Below, one piece after another: positions 56,500-63,345 of a stretch of DNA of 64,000 nt. The DNA lies in NCBI RefSeq assembly GCF_030124375.1, contig NZ_JASKLS010000011.1, positions 124,001 to 188,000 of the forward strand, read 5' to 3'. This DNA is from Sinorhizobium sp. 6-70 (GTDB lineage Bacteria; Pseudomonadota; Alphaproteobacteria; Rhizobiales; Rhizobiaceae). Under the pieces are notes generated by a model. That model was given only the letters and a program-made list of their open reading frames with translations, was not told the origin of the DNA and made no database searches. How positions within the stretch are numbered: the stretch's first letter is position 1; each line of letters starts with the position of its first letter. Both the position numbers and the translations under genes were made by a program.

Positions 56500-56545
56500 A
56501 TTTTCTCCTTGCCGGTTGGGAGCCGGCCTAGTTCGTCTTCATCTG

Positions 56546-57373
56546 CTAATTCGGCTTCGCCCCCGCCTCCTGGAAAAAGCGGGAGAAAATGCCGGAAATC
56601 GTCTGTTCCTGCGCAGGCCAGTTTTCCTGCGGCGAGCTGTTGGCGGGCAGCCAGGCGGCGCCCCCCTGCAGGACGTGTATTTTCACCGGGACCCCGGCTT
56701 TGCGAAGCCGCTCTGCGTAGGCCTCGGCTTCGTCGCGCATCGGACACTGCTCGCTGGTGATGACGAGGGCGGGAACGAGCCCGCCCAGTCGCGTGCAATG
56801 GCCGGGCGCCGCATAAGGGTGGGTCAGTCCGCTGCGTTCACCCAGGTAGCGCTGCCAGCCGTCGGCGATCGACTGCACCGACGTCTGGGGGCAGTACTTC
56901 CGGAACGATGCCGTCGCCATGCAGGGATCGAGCAGGGGCGACAGCAGGATCTGGCCCTTCAGATCCGAGAGGAACTGATCGCGCGCCATCAGCGCCAGCC
57001 CGGCCGCCAAATTTCCGCCCGCTTCCTCGCCGGCAACGAACAGCATCGACTTCTTGTGCGCGAACTGCGGACAGCGGCTGCGCATGGATGACAGCATGGC
57101 GTACGAGGCCTCAAGCGCCGCAGGAAACGGGCTGAGGCAGGCCGAAGGGTATTCCGGCGAGATGACTACGGCGCCTGCGGCGGCAAGCGCGCTTGCCACT
57201 TTCTCGCCGGCCGCAACCGACTCCCCCACGAAGGACCCGCCGTGAAAATGAAGCACGACCGGCGGCGGAACGAGCAACGACGCGCCGCGGTAGACGCGCG
57301 CGCGGCACGCCCCGTGACCAGTCTGCATCGTCTCTTCGGTAAAATGCGCGTTCATCTCTCTTGTCTCAGCCAT
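56546..57373 (-). CDS. Alpha/beta-hydrolase-fold protein lacking the catalytic triad
   Basis: The 275-residue protein matches the hormone-sensitive-lipase/esterase family: oxyanion motif HFHGGSF, VVISPEYPSA, and LLSPLLDP. All three catalytic positions appear changed. The nucleophile motif GDSAGG reads GEEAGG (Ser to Glu), the DPLRDE region reads CPMRDE (Asp to Cys), and the HGF region reads GGAAWLP (His to Trp by alignment). The frame is intact with no stop, which argues against a recent pseudogene. It leads the adaptor-RND operon and faces the LysR gene. A binding or sensing role is inference. Confidence 0.82.
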   Translation of the reverse strand: MAETREMNAHFTEETMQTGHGACRARVYRGASLLVPPPVVLHFHGGSFVGESVAAGEKVASALAAAGAVVISPEYPSACLSPFPAALEASYAMLSSMRSRCPQFAHKKSMLFVAGEEAGGNLAAGLALMARDQFLSDLKGQILLSPLLDPCMATASFRKYCPQTSVQSIADGWQRYLGERSGLTHPYAAPGHCTRLGGLVPALVITSEQCPMRDEAEAYAERLRKAGVPVKIHVLQGGAAWLPANSSPQENWPAQEQTISGIFSRFFQEAGAKPN

Positions 57374-57435
57374 AGGGCAATCCCTAGATGAGGGACAGCC
57401 CGGGATGTTTGCAGCATAACATTGTCTTTCGTCTG

Positions 57436-57466
57436 GAATAGTCAGCGGGTTCTGATTACACTATTC
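57436..57466. promoter_or_regulatory. Inverted repeat between hydrolase and lysR genes
   Basis: GAATAGT (57436-57442) and ACTATTC (57460-57466) form a perfect inverted repeat with a 17-base spacer in the 121-bp divergent region. The geometry suits a LysR-type regulator binding at its own promoter. A second AT-rich stretch, CTATTTCGAACAATTCGG, lies beside the lysR start. Confidence 0.4.
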
Positions 57467-57494
57467 GCTATTTCGAACAATTCGGTTATTGAAA

Positions 57495-58406
57495 ATGGAC
57501 CAGCTCACGGCCATGCGCGCCTTTCTTCGTGTGGTGGAGACCGGCAACTTCACCCGGGCATCCGCTTCCCTCAACATGCCGAAAGCAACGGTGACCAACC
57601 TCATCCAGGGCTTGGAGGCGCACTTAAGCACCAAATTGCTTAATCGCACGACGCGGCGCGTCCTGGTGACGCCGGACGGCGCACTCTACTACGAGCGTGC
57701 CGCACGCCTGCTCTCCGATCTCGATGAACTGGACGGCAGCCTTTCGACTGCCCAGAGCCTGCCGAAGGGCAGGCTGCGCGTCGAAACGGCGAGCGCCTTT
57801 GCCAACCTCATCATCATTCCGGCATTGCCCGAATTTCATAAGAAATACCCGGACATACAGATCGACCTCGGGGTATCGGACCGCACGATCGACTACCTTG
57901 CCGAAAACGTCGATTGCGCCATCCGCGGTGGCAATTTGACGGACCAGTCGCTGATCGCCCGGCGCATCACCGAGATGAAATTCATCACCTGCGCCTCCCG
58001 GGACTTCCTCGAGCGGCATCCGGTGCCGCAACACCCATCGGACCTCGAGAAGAATTGTTACGCCGTCGGCTATTTCATGCCGAAGTCAGGACAGCAGATG
58101 CCCTTCCATTTCCGGCGGGGGAACGAGGAGATCGAGGTCAATAGCCGCTATACGGTGGCCGCAAACGAAGCGACGACCTATATCGCCGCCGCGCGGGCGG
58201 GAATGGGTGTCATCCAGGCGCCGTTCTTCATGGTCCGCGACGATCTTCGTACCGGCACGATGGTCCCGGTATTGCCCGATTGGCAGGTCGATTCGATGCC
58301 GATCTATCTGGTCTATCCGCCGAACCGGCACTTGAGCAGCCGGCTGCGCGTCTTCGCAGATTGGGTGGTGAAGGTCATGGCGCAGTCGCAGATGGATCGG
58401 GACTGA
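57495..58406 (+). CDS. LysR-family transcriptional regulator
   Basis: This 303-residue regulator has an N-terminal winged helix-turn-helix (about residues 1-60; MRAFLRVVETGNFTRASASL, STKLLNRTTRRV) and a C-terminal effector-binding domain (about 90-295; IIIPALPEFHKKYPDIQIDL, SDRTIDYLAENVDCAIRGG), closest to the AaeR/DmlR-like group. ATG 57495 is preferred over TTG 57489. It is divergent from the hydrolase-adaptor-pump genes, the usual arrangement for a LysR protein and its target operon. The ligand is unknown. Confidence 0.9.
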   Translation: MDQLTAMRAFLRVVETGNFTRASASLNMPKATVTNLIQGLEAHLSTKLLNRTTRRVLVTPDGALYYERAARLLSDLDELDGSLSTAQSLPKGRLRVETASAFANLIIIPALPEFHKKYPDIQIDLGVSDRTIDYLAENVDCAIRGGNLTDQSLIARRITEMKFITCASRDFLERHPVPQHPSDLEKNCYAVGYFMPKSGQQMPFHFRRGNEEIEVNSRYTVAANEATTYIAAARAGMGVIQAPFFMVRDDLRTGTMVPVLPDWQVDSMPIYLVYPPNRHLSSRLRVFADWVVKVMAQSQMDRD

Positions 58407-58492
58407 CTGGGCGAGCAGGAAAAATCGTCCGCCCATGATGCGCCGGATCGGCGCTTCATGGGGCGGATATTCCGATGCTGCAACGAACCGCC

Positions 58493-58596
58493 GCTGCATG
58501 TGTCCCTAAATCGGAACTGATCTAGGGACAAAAACATGCAGCAATTCAAAGCGCTTCAGCGTCCTTTGTGCGTCGGAAAAACGCACGGCGCTCCAG
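58493..58596 (+). repeat. RIME-type element, copy 8
   Basis: GCTGCATGTGTCCCTAAATC, the right arm GATCTAGGGACAAAAACATG, the linker CAGCAATTCAAAGCGC and a second palindrome ending GGCGCTCCAG. It lies between the convergent lysR and peroxiredoxin genes and ends two bases before the peroxiredoxin stop. Confidence 0.8.
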
Positions 58597-58598
58597 GC

Positions 58599-59258
58599 TT
58601 ACGCGGTCGGCTGCTTCGTCTTCCTGAGATAGGGCAGGATCGTATCGAATGAGCCGAAACGCTGGATCGCATCCTCGTTGGATACGGCCGCGGTGATGAT
58701 GACGTCCTCGCCCTGCTGCCAGTTCGCCGGTGTCGCGACCTGGTGCTTGGCGGTCAGCTGGATCGAATCGATCGCACGCAGGATCTCGTTGAAATTGCGG
58801 CCTGTCGTCATCGGATAGGTGAGAATCAGCTTGATCTTCTTGTCCGGGCCGATGACGTAGACCGAACGCACGGTGGCGTTGTCGGCCGGTGTGCGGCCCT
58901 CCGACGTCTCGCCGGCATCGGCCGGCAGCATGTCGTAGAGCTTGGCCACCTTGAGGTCCTTGTCGCCGATCAGCGGATATTCGACGTCGAAACCGGTCGC
59001 GACCTTGATGTCGTTCTTCCACTTGCTGTGGCTTTCGACCGGATCGACGGAGATGCCGATGATCTTGACGCCGCGCTTGCGGAATTCGTTCTCGATCCCG
59101 GCCATGGCGCCAAGTTCGGTGGTGCAGACGGGCGTGAAGTTCTTCGGATGCGAAAAGAGGACGGCCCAGCCGTCGCCGATCCATTCGTGGAAATTGATCG
59201 AGCCTTGCGTGGTCTCGGCGGTGAAGTCGGGCGCTGTTTGGTTGATACGGAGGCTCAT
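58599..59258 (-). CDS. 1-Cys peroxiredoxin (Prx6 type)
   Basis: This enzyme reduces hydrogen peroxide and organic peroxides in the cytosol. The 219-residue length and C-terminal region fit Prx6. The peroxidatic Cys is C45 in FTPVCTTE, and it is the only cysteine in the protein, so an external thiol must resolve it. GGAGCAGACC lies before ATG 59256-59258. The window shows no clear OxyR site. It is flanked by the RIME repeat at its end and a 396-bp spacer upstream. Confidence 0.94.
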   Translation of the reverse strand: MSLRINQTAPDFTAETTQGSINFHEWIGDGWAVLFSHPKNFTPVCTTELGAMAGIENEFRKRGVKIIGISVDPVESHSKWKNDIKVATGFDVEYPLIGDKDLKVAKLYDMLPADAGETSEGRTPADNATVRSVYVIGPDKKIKLILTYPMTTGRNFNEILRAIDSIQLTAKHQVATPANWQQGEDVIITAAVSNEDAIQRFGSFDTILPYLRKTKQPTA

Positions 59259-59607
59259 GGTCTGCTCCTTTATGGCTGGCGATTAGGTTTGCGCAGGATA
59301 GCGCAATCGCGGCGCTTTTCGAGGAGGAAACGTGCAGGAACGATCCGCAAAAAGGATGTCAGCAGCGTGATATACCGCTTTTGGAGAAAAAAATCGCTCG
59401 GGCACACGCAGTGCTAGTATTTATCGAAATATGCTCGAATAAAGGAAATGTTTTAGTACTGCGCGAGGCGCCTCGCCGTGTCGCTCCGAGGCGTTCCGCT
59501 GAGCCGGGCGCCTTCTGCTGAGATTGGCAGCCGGCAAGAACGCGATACGCATCAGCCCCGGTCGAGCGGACCGGTTTTCCGTCCGTATCCGCGTTTCAAC
59601 TCAACAG
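59259..59607. other. Spacer upstream of peroxiredoxin, AT-rich island
   Basis: No gene is visible. The part next to the peroxiredoxin start holds its promoter region, though -35/-10 boxes are not clear. An AT-rich island at about 59412-59460 (TAGTATTTATCGAAATATGC, then ATAAAGGAAATGTTTTAGTA) stands out in this GC-rich DNA and could be a promoter or protein-binding site. The rest is GC-rich without recognisable structure. Confidence 0.4.
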
Positions 59608-59655
59608 GATCACGTTTGTGATTTTGGGCCGATCCGGCCCAAAATCATCGTGATC
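59608..59655. repeat. GATCACG palindrome after the helicase gene
   Basis: Outer arms GATCACG / CGTGATC enclose a perfect 13-bp stem, TGATTTTGGGCCG / CGGCCCAAAATCA, with a 3-base loop. It starts at the helicase stop codon (TAG then ATCACGATGATTTTGGG on the minus strand). A related copy is at 61752-61796. It can act as an RNA hairpin at the transcript end. Confidence 0.75.
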
Positions 59656-61535
59656 TAGTATTGCCGGTTCTTGGCGTTGGCGCGCTTCGCCTTGGGCTTG
59701 AAGCTGCCAGCATCCTTTTGCGCGCCCGGCTTGCCCTTCTTGCTTCGGGGTTTGTCGTCGCGCTTCTCAGGGCGTGAATCCTCTGCGAAGGCCGGCTTCT
59801 TTTCGAACTTGCGCTTCGGCTTGAAATCCTCGCGTGCTGGGTCGGCAGTCCCCTTCTTCGCGAATGCGGGCTTTTCCTGCCGCGGCTGGGAGAGATCCGG
59901 GGTGCCCGCGAGCGCCTTGACGCGAATGCCTTTTTCCAGGGTCCGGTTCGGCCCGATTGCCGAGAGGAAGCGTTCGGCGCCTTCGGCCGTCAGTTCGACA
60001 TAGGTCTCTTCCGGCTGCATCCGGATCGCGCCGATATCGCGCTTGGAAAGCTTGCCGTGGCGGCACAGCATCGGGATCAGCCAGCGCGGCTCGGCATTCT
60101 GCTTGCGGCCGACCGAGAGCGAAAACCAGCTGCCGTCGGTGAAGTCGGCGCGCGGTGCGCTGAAGTCGTCGCGCGAGGTTGCGGCAGCATCGCGCCGTTC
60201 CTTCCTGCGGTCGTTGGTGAGCGAAACATCGGCGAGTTCTTCCGGCGCCGAGCGACCGGAACGGAACTGCCGCACGAAGGCCGCCGCCAGCTTCTCTGCG
60301 CCGTGACGGTCGATCAGAGCCCGCACGATCGCCTGTTCGTCCTCGCGCAGCGGTTCGGCGAACGCCGGATCGGCGACGATGCGCTCGTCGTCACGGCTCG
60401 CAACCTCGTCCGCCGACGGCGGTTTCGCCCAGGTCGCGGTGATACGCGCATTTTCCAGGAGCCGTTCGGCCTTGCGGCGCGCATTGACGGGGACGATCAG
60501 CGCGCTGACGCCCTTCTGGCCCGCGCGGCCCGTGCGTCCGCTCCTATGCAGCAAGGTCTCGGGATTGGTCGGCAGATCGGCGTGGATCACGAGTTCCAGT
60601 CCGGGCAGGTCGATGCCGCGAGCCGCAACATCGGTGGCGATGCAGACGCGGGCGCGGCCGTCGCGCATCGCCTGCAGCGCATGGGTGCGTTCGTTCTGGC
60701 TGAGTTCGCCGGAGAGCGCCACGACAGAGAAGCCGCGATTGTTGAAGCGGGCGGTTAGGTGATTGACCGCGGCACGCGTGGAACAGAAGACGATCGCGTT
60801 TCGTGCCTCGTAGTAGCGAAGCACGTTGATGATCGCGTTCTCGCGGTCGCTCAGGGCGACAACGAGCGAACGATATTCGATATCGCCATGCTGCTTCTCT
60901 CCGGATGCGGTGCTGATGCGTATCGCATCGCGCTGGTAGTTCTTGGCGAGCGTCGCGATCGAGCGCGGCACCGTCGCCGAAAACATCAGCGTGCGCCGGT
61001 CGGCCGGCGCCGCTTCGAGGATAAACTCCAGATCCTCACGGAAGCCGAGGTCCAGCATTTCGTCCGCCTCGTCCAGCACGATAGCGCGGAGCGCCGAGAT
61101 ATCGAGCGAATCCCGGCGGATGTGGTCGCAGAGCCGCCCCGGGGTGCCGACGACGATATGGGCACCGCGTTCGAGCGCGCGCCGCTCGTTGCGCATGTCC
61201 ATGCCGCCGACGCAGGAGGCGATGGTGGCGCCCGCCACTTCGTAGAGCCATTCGAGTTCGCGCTTGACCTGCAGTGCCAGTTCGCGCGTTGGCGCAATGA
61301 CAAGCGCGAGCGGTGCGCCCGCCGCGCCGAAACGCTGGGTGCTGTCGAGCAGTGTCGGCGCAAGCGCCAGGCCGAAAGCCACGGTCTTTCCGGACCCGGT
61401 CTGGGCGGAAACCAGCGCGTCGGCGCCATCGAGCGCCGGATCGAGCATCGCCTTTTGCACCGGCGTCAGCTCGTTGTAACCGCGTCTTGCCAACGCCTCG
61501 GCGATCGCGGACGCGATCCCATCGAACTCAGTCAT
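59655..61535 (-). CDS. DEAD-box RNA helicase, DbpA-like C-terminus
   Basis: This 626-residue ATP-dependent RNA helicase probably acts in ribosome assembly or cold-stress RNA remodelling. Motif I is SAQTGSGKT (43-51), motif II VLDEADEM (about 153-160), motif III SATVP and motif VI HRSGRTGRAG. After the helicase core a DbpA-type RNA-binding domain (about 470-545) is followed by a Lys/Arg-rich disordered tail of about 80 residues. The final TAG is shared with the palindromic repeat at 59608. Confidence 0.94.
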   Translation of the reverse strand: MTEFDGIASAIAEALARRGYNELTPVQKAMLDPALDGADALVSAQTGSGKTVAFGLALAPTLLDSTQRFGAAGAPLALVIAPTRELALQVKRELEWLYEVAGATIASCVGGMDMRNERRALERGAHIVVGTPGRLCDHIRRDSLDISALRAIVLDEADEMLDLGFREDLEFILEAAPADRRTLMFSATVPRSIATLAKNYQRDAIRISTASGEKQHGDIEYRSLVVALSDRENAIINVLRYYEARNAIVFCSTRAAVNHLTARFNNRGFSVVALSGELSQNERTHALQAMRDGRARVCIATDVAARGIDLPGLELVIHADLPTNPETLLHRSGRTGRAGQKGVSALIVPVNARRKAERLLENARITATWAKPPSADEVASRDDERIVADPAFAEPLREDEQAIVRALIDRHGAEKLAAAFVRQFRSGRSAPEELADVSLTNDRRKERRDAAATSRDDFSAPRADFTDGSWFSLSVGRKQNAEPRWLIPMLCRHGKLSKRDIGAIRMQPEETYVELTAEGAERFLSAIGPNRTLEKGIRVKALAGTPDLSQPRQEKPAFAKKGTADPAREDFKPKRKFEKKPAFAEDSRPEKRDDKPRSKKGKPGAQKDAGSFKPKAKRANAKNRQY

Positions 61536-61687
61536 ATCTTGTCTTTCGGATATCGGTCTTCACGCCGACGGACCAGCGTATTTGGATCAGGTCGTCATCA
61601 GGCGTCGATTGCCGCGGCCAACACGTCGCGGGCCTGTTCATGGCGCGCTACATACGCGGCAGCAACGCTAATGTACAGGCGGAATCT

Positions 61688-61739
61688 TTAGAGCGGGATG
61701 AGGAAAAGTGTGCGGTTTTCCGCCCGCGTCCCGCTCTAA
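61688..61739. repeat. Palindromic repeat with 11-bp terminal arms
   Basis: TTAGAGCGGGA (61688-61698) and TCCCGCTCTAA (61729-61739) are perfect inverted arms. Between them GGAAAA and TTTTCC form an inner stem. The family is abundant in rhizobial genomes as I recall, and a minimal relative is at 48192-48218. With the element at 61752 it fills the 250-bp helicase-DUF805 gap; the helicase promoter should also lie here, between 61536 and 61687. Confidence 0.75.
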
Positions 61740-61751
61740 GCTATTCGTATC

Positions 61752-61796
61752 GATCACGATGACTTCGGGTCGGTTCGACCCAAAATCATCGTGATC
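61752..61796. repeat. GATCACG palindrome overlapping the DUF805 3' end
   Basis: GATCACGATGA (61752-61762) and TCATCGTGATC (61786-61796) are perfect 11-bp arms around an inner GGGTCGGTTCGACCC stem. The right arm encodes the last residues and TGA stop of the DUF805 gene. It is the same family as 59608-59655. Confidence 0.75.
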
Positions 61797-62151
61797 TGGT
61801 GCCGGGGCCGTTACCGGGACCGCCGAATTCGTTCTCGCCCTTCACGCCGGGCCACAGACAGAGGGCGATGAACACGATCGGGCTCAGCACCGGAATGAAA
61901 AGGCAGAGCGCCAGAGGGCCGGGATAGCCGATGTCATGCAGGCGCTTGATCGCCAGCATCGCGATGGAAACGGTCGAAAGGATGCCTGAAGCGACGAGCG
62001 CCAGTGTCCAGAACGCCAACGCGGTCTCTTCGTTTTCGTTCTTCAGCATCTGCATCAGGAAGACGGAGCCGACGAGGAACCAGAAAAGCCAGGAAAGGAA
62101 AAAGGGCAGGCGGCCGATGCGGCCGGAGGGGCTGAAGAACAGCCAGATCAT
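61786..62151 (-). CDS. DUF805 family membrane protein
   Basis: This 121-residue inner-membrane protein has three to four hydrophobic segments (PFFLSWLFWFLVGSVFLMQM, FWTLALVASGILSTVSIAML, PLALCLFIPVLSPIVFIALC) and the DUF805 landmarks FSPSGRIGRLPFF and IKRLHDIGYPG. ATG 62149-62151 matches the family start and follows GGAGGAGGGG at a long spacing; ATG 62176-62178 would add nine residues and nearly abut dapD. The function is unknown. The C-terminal tail comes from a repeat. Confidence 0.86.
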   Translation of the reverse strand: MIWLFFSPSGRIGRLPFFLSWLFWFLVGSVFLMQMLKNENEETALAFWTLALVASGILSTVSIAMLAIKRLHDIGYPGPLALCLFIPVLSPIVFIALCLWPGVKGENEFGGPGNGPGTRSR

Positions 62152-62182
62152 GCTCGGCTGTCGCCCCTCCTCCGCCATCGCA

Positions 62183-63040
62183 TCAGTCTCTGAGCAGTTC
62201 GTTGATGCCGGTCTTGGCGCGCGTCTTCTCGTCGACGCGCTTGACGATGACCGCGCAATAGAGGTTCGGTGCAGGCTGGCCGTTTGCCATGGTCGAGCCC
62301 GACGGCATCGAGCCTGCCACGACGACGGAATAGGGCGGCACTTCGCCGTACGTCACGTCGCCCGTCGCGCGATCGACGATCTTGGTCGACTTGCCGATGA
62401 AGACGCCCATGCCGAGAACCGAGCCTTCGCGGACGATGCAACCTTCGACCACCTCCGAGCGGGCGCCGATGAAGCAATTGTCCTCGATGATCGTCGGTCC
62501 TGCCTGCATCGGCTCCAGTACGCCGCCGATGCCGACGCCGCCGGAAAGGTGCACGTTCCTGCCGATCTGCGCGCAGGAACCGACCGTTGCCCAGGTATCG
62601 ACCATCGTGCCCTCGCCGACATAGGCGCCGAGATTGACGAAGGAAGGCATCAGGATCGCGTTCGGCGCGATATAGGCCGAGCGGCGGACGACGCAGTTCG
62701 GAACGGCGCGGAAGCCGGCCTTCTCGAACTCGTTGACGCTCCAGCCGTCGAACTTGGAGGGAACCTTGTCCCACCAGACCGACTCGCCGGGGCCGCCCTT
62801 GACGAGCTCCATCGGGTTCAGGCGGAAGGACAGAAGAACGGCCTTCTTCAGCCACTGATTGACGGTCCAGGTGCCGTCCGCACCGCGTTCGGCGACGCGG
62901 GCCTTGCCGCTGTCCAGCAGGTTCAGCGCCGCTTCGACCGCTTCGCGGACCGCGCCGCGGGTGCTGGTATTGACGGCTTCGCGATCGTCGAAGGCGGTCT
63001 CGATGGTCTGCGACAGGGCGGCAAGGTCGTGGGTCGTCAT
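62183..63040 (-). CDS. dapD: Tetrahydrodipicolinate N-succinyltransferase DapD
   Basis: DapD transfers succinyl from succinyl-CoA to tetrahydrodipicolinate in lysine and peptidoglycan precursor synthesis. The 285-residue left-handed beta-helix enzyme shows hexapeptide repeats in the middle (VGEGTMVDTWATVGSCAQIG; GVGIGGVLEPMQAGPTIIED; IVREGSVLGMGVFIG). It has the family start LAALSQTIETAFDDRE. dapE, acting later in the branch, is on the same strand at 50612. Confidence 0.96.
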   Translation of the reverse strand: MTTHDLAALSQTIETAFDDREAVNTSTRGAVREAVEAALNLLDSGKARVAERGADGTWTVNQWLKKAVLLSFRLNPMELVKGGPGESVWWDKVPSKFDGWSVNEFEKAGFRAVPNCVVRRSAYIAPNAILMPSFVNLGAYVGEGTMVDTWATVGSCAQIGRNVHLSGGVGIGGVLEPMQAGPTIIEDNCFIGARSEVVEGCIVREGSVLGMGVFIGKSTKIVDRATGDVTYGEVPPYSVVVAGSMPSGSTMANGQPAPNLYCAVIVKRVDEKTRAKTGINELLRD

Positions 63041-63077
63041 CGGAATTCCTTGTGTTCGGCGTTGTCGTGCAAGCTCT

Positions 63078-63180
63078 ACTGCATAATTCCTTAAATCGGA
63101 ACCGATTTGAGGACAAAGTTATGCAGCAATTCAAAGTGCTACAGCGACCTCGAGCGTTTCGACGACGCGGTGCGCTATAG
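63078..63180 (+). repeat. RIME-type element, copy 9, between divergent genes
   Basis: ACTGCATAATTCCTTAAATC / GATTTGAGGACAAAGTTATG form the first palindrome, with compensated changes (CATAA with TTATG). The linker CAGCAATTCAAAGTG and the second palindrome ending GTGCGCTATAG follow. It occupies the middle of the 305-bp dapD-LOG divergent region; promoters on either side were not resolved. Confidence 0.8.
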
Positions 63181-63345
63181 AGTCATAAATCTGAAAAGTT
63201 GAAGCGCTTTTGGCTCCGACATCTCAGTAGGACTTGGCAAACTTCCGTGTTTCCGGCAGTAGGGACGCCTCTATGACCGAGGAAACACGACAGGGCGCGT
63301 CCGGACGAGATGCCGTCTGTTCGAAACGCGACGGGAAGATGAAAT

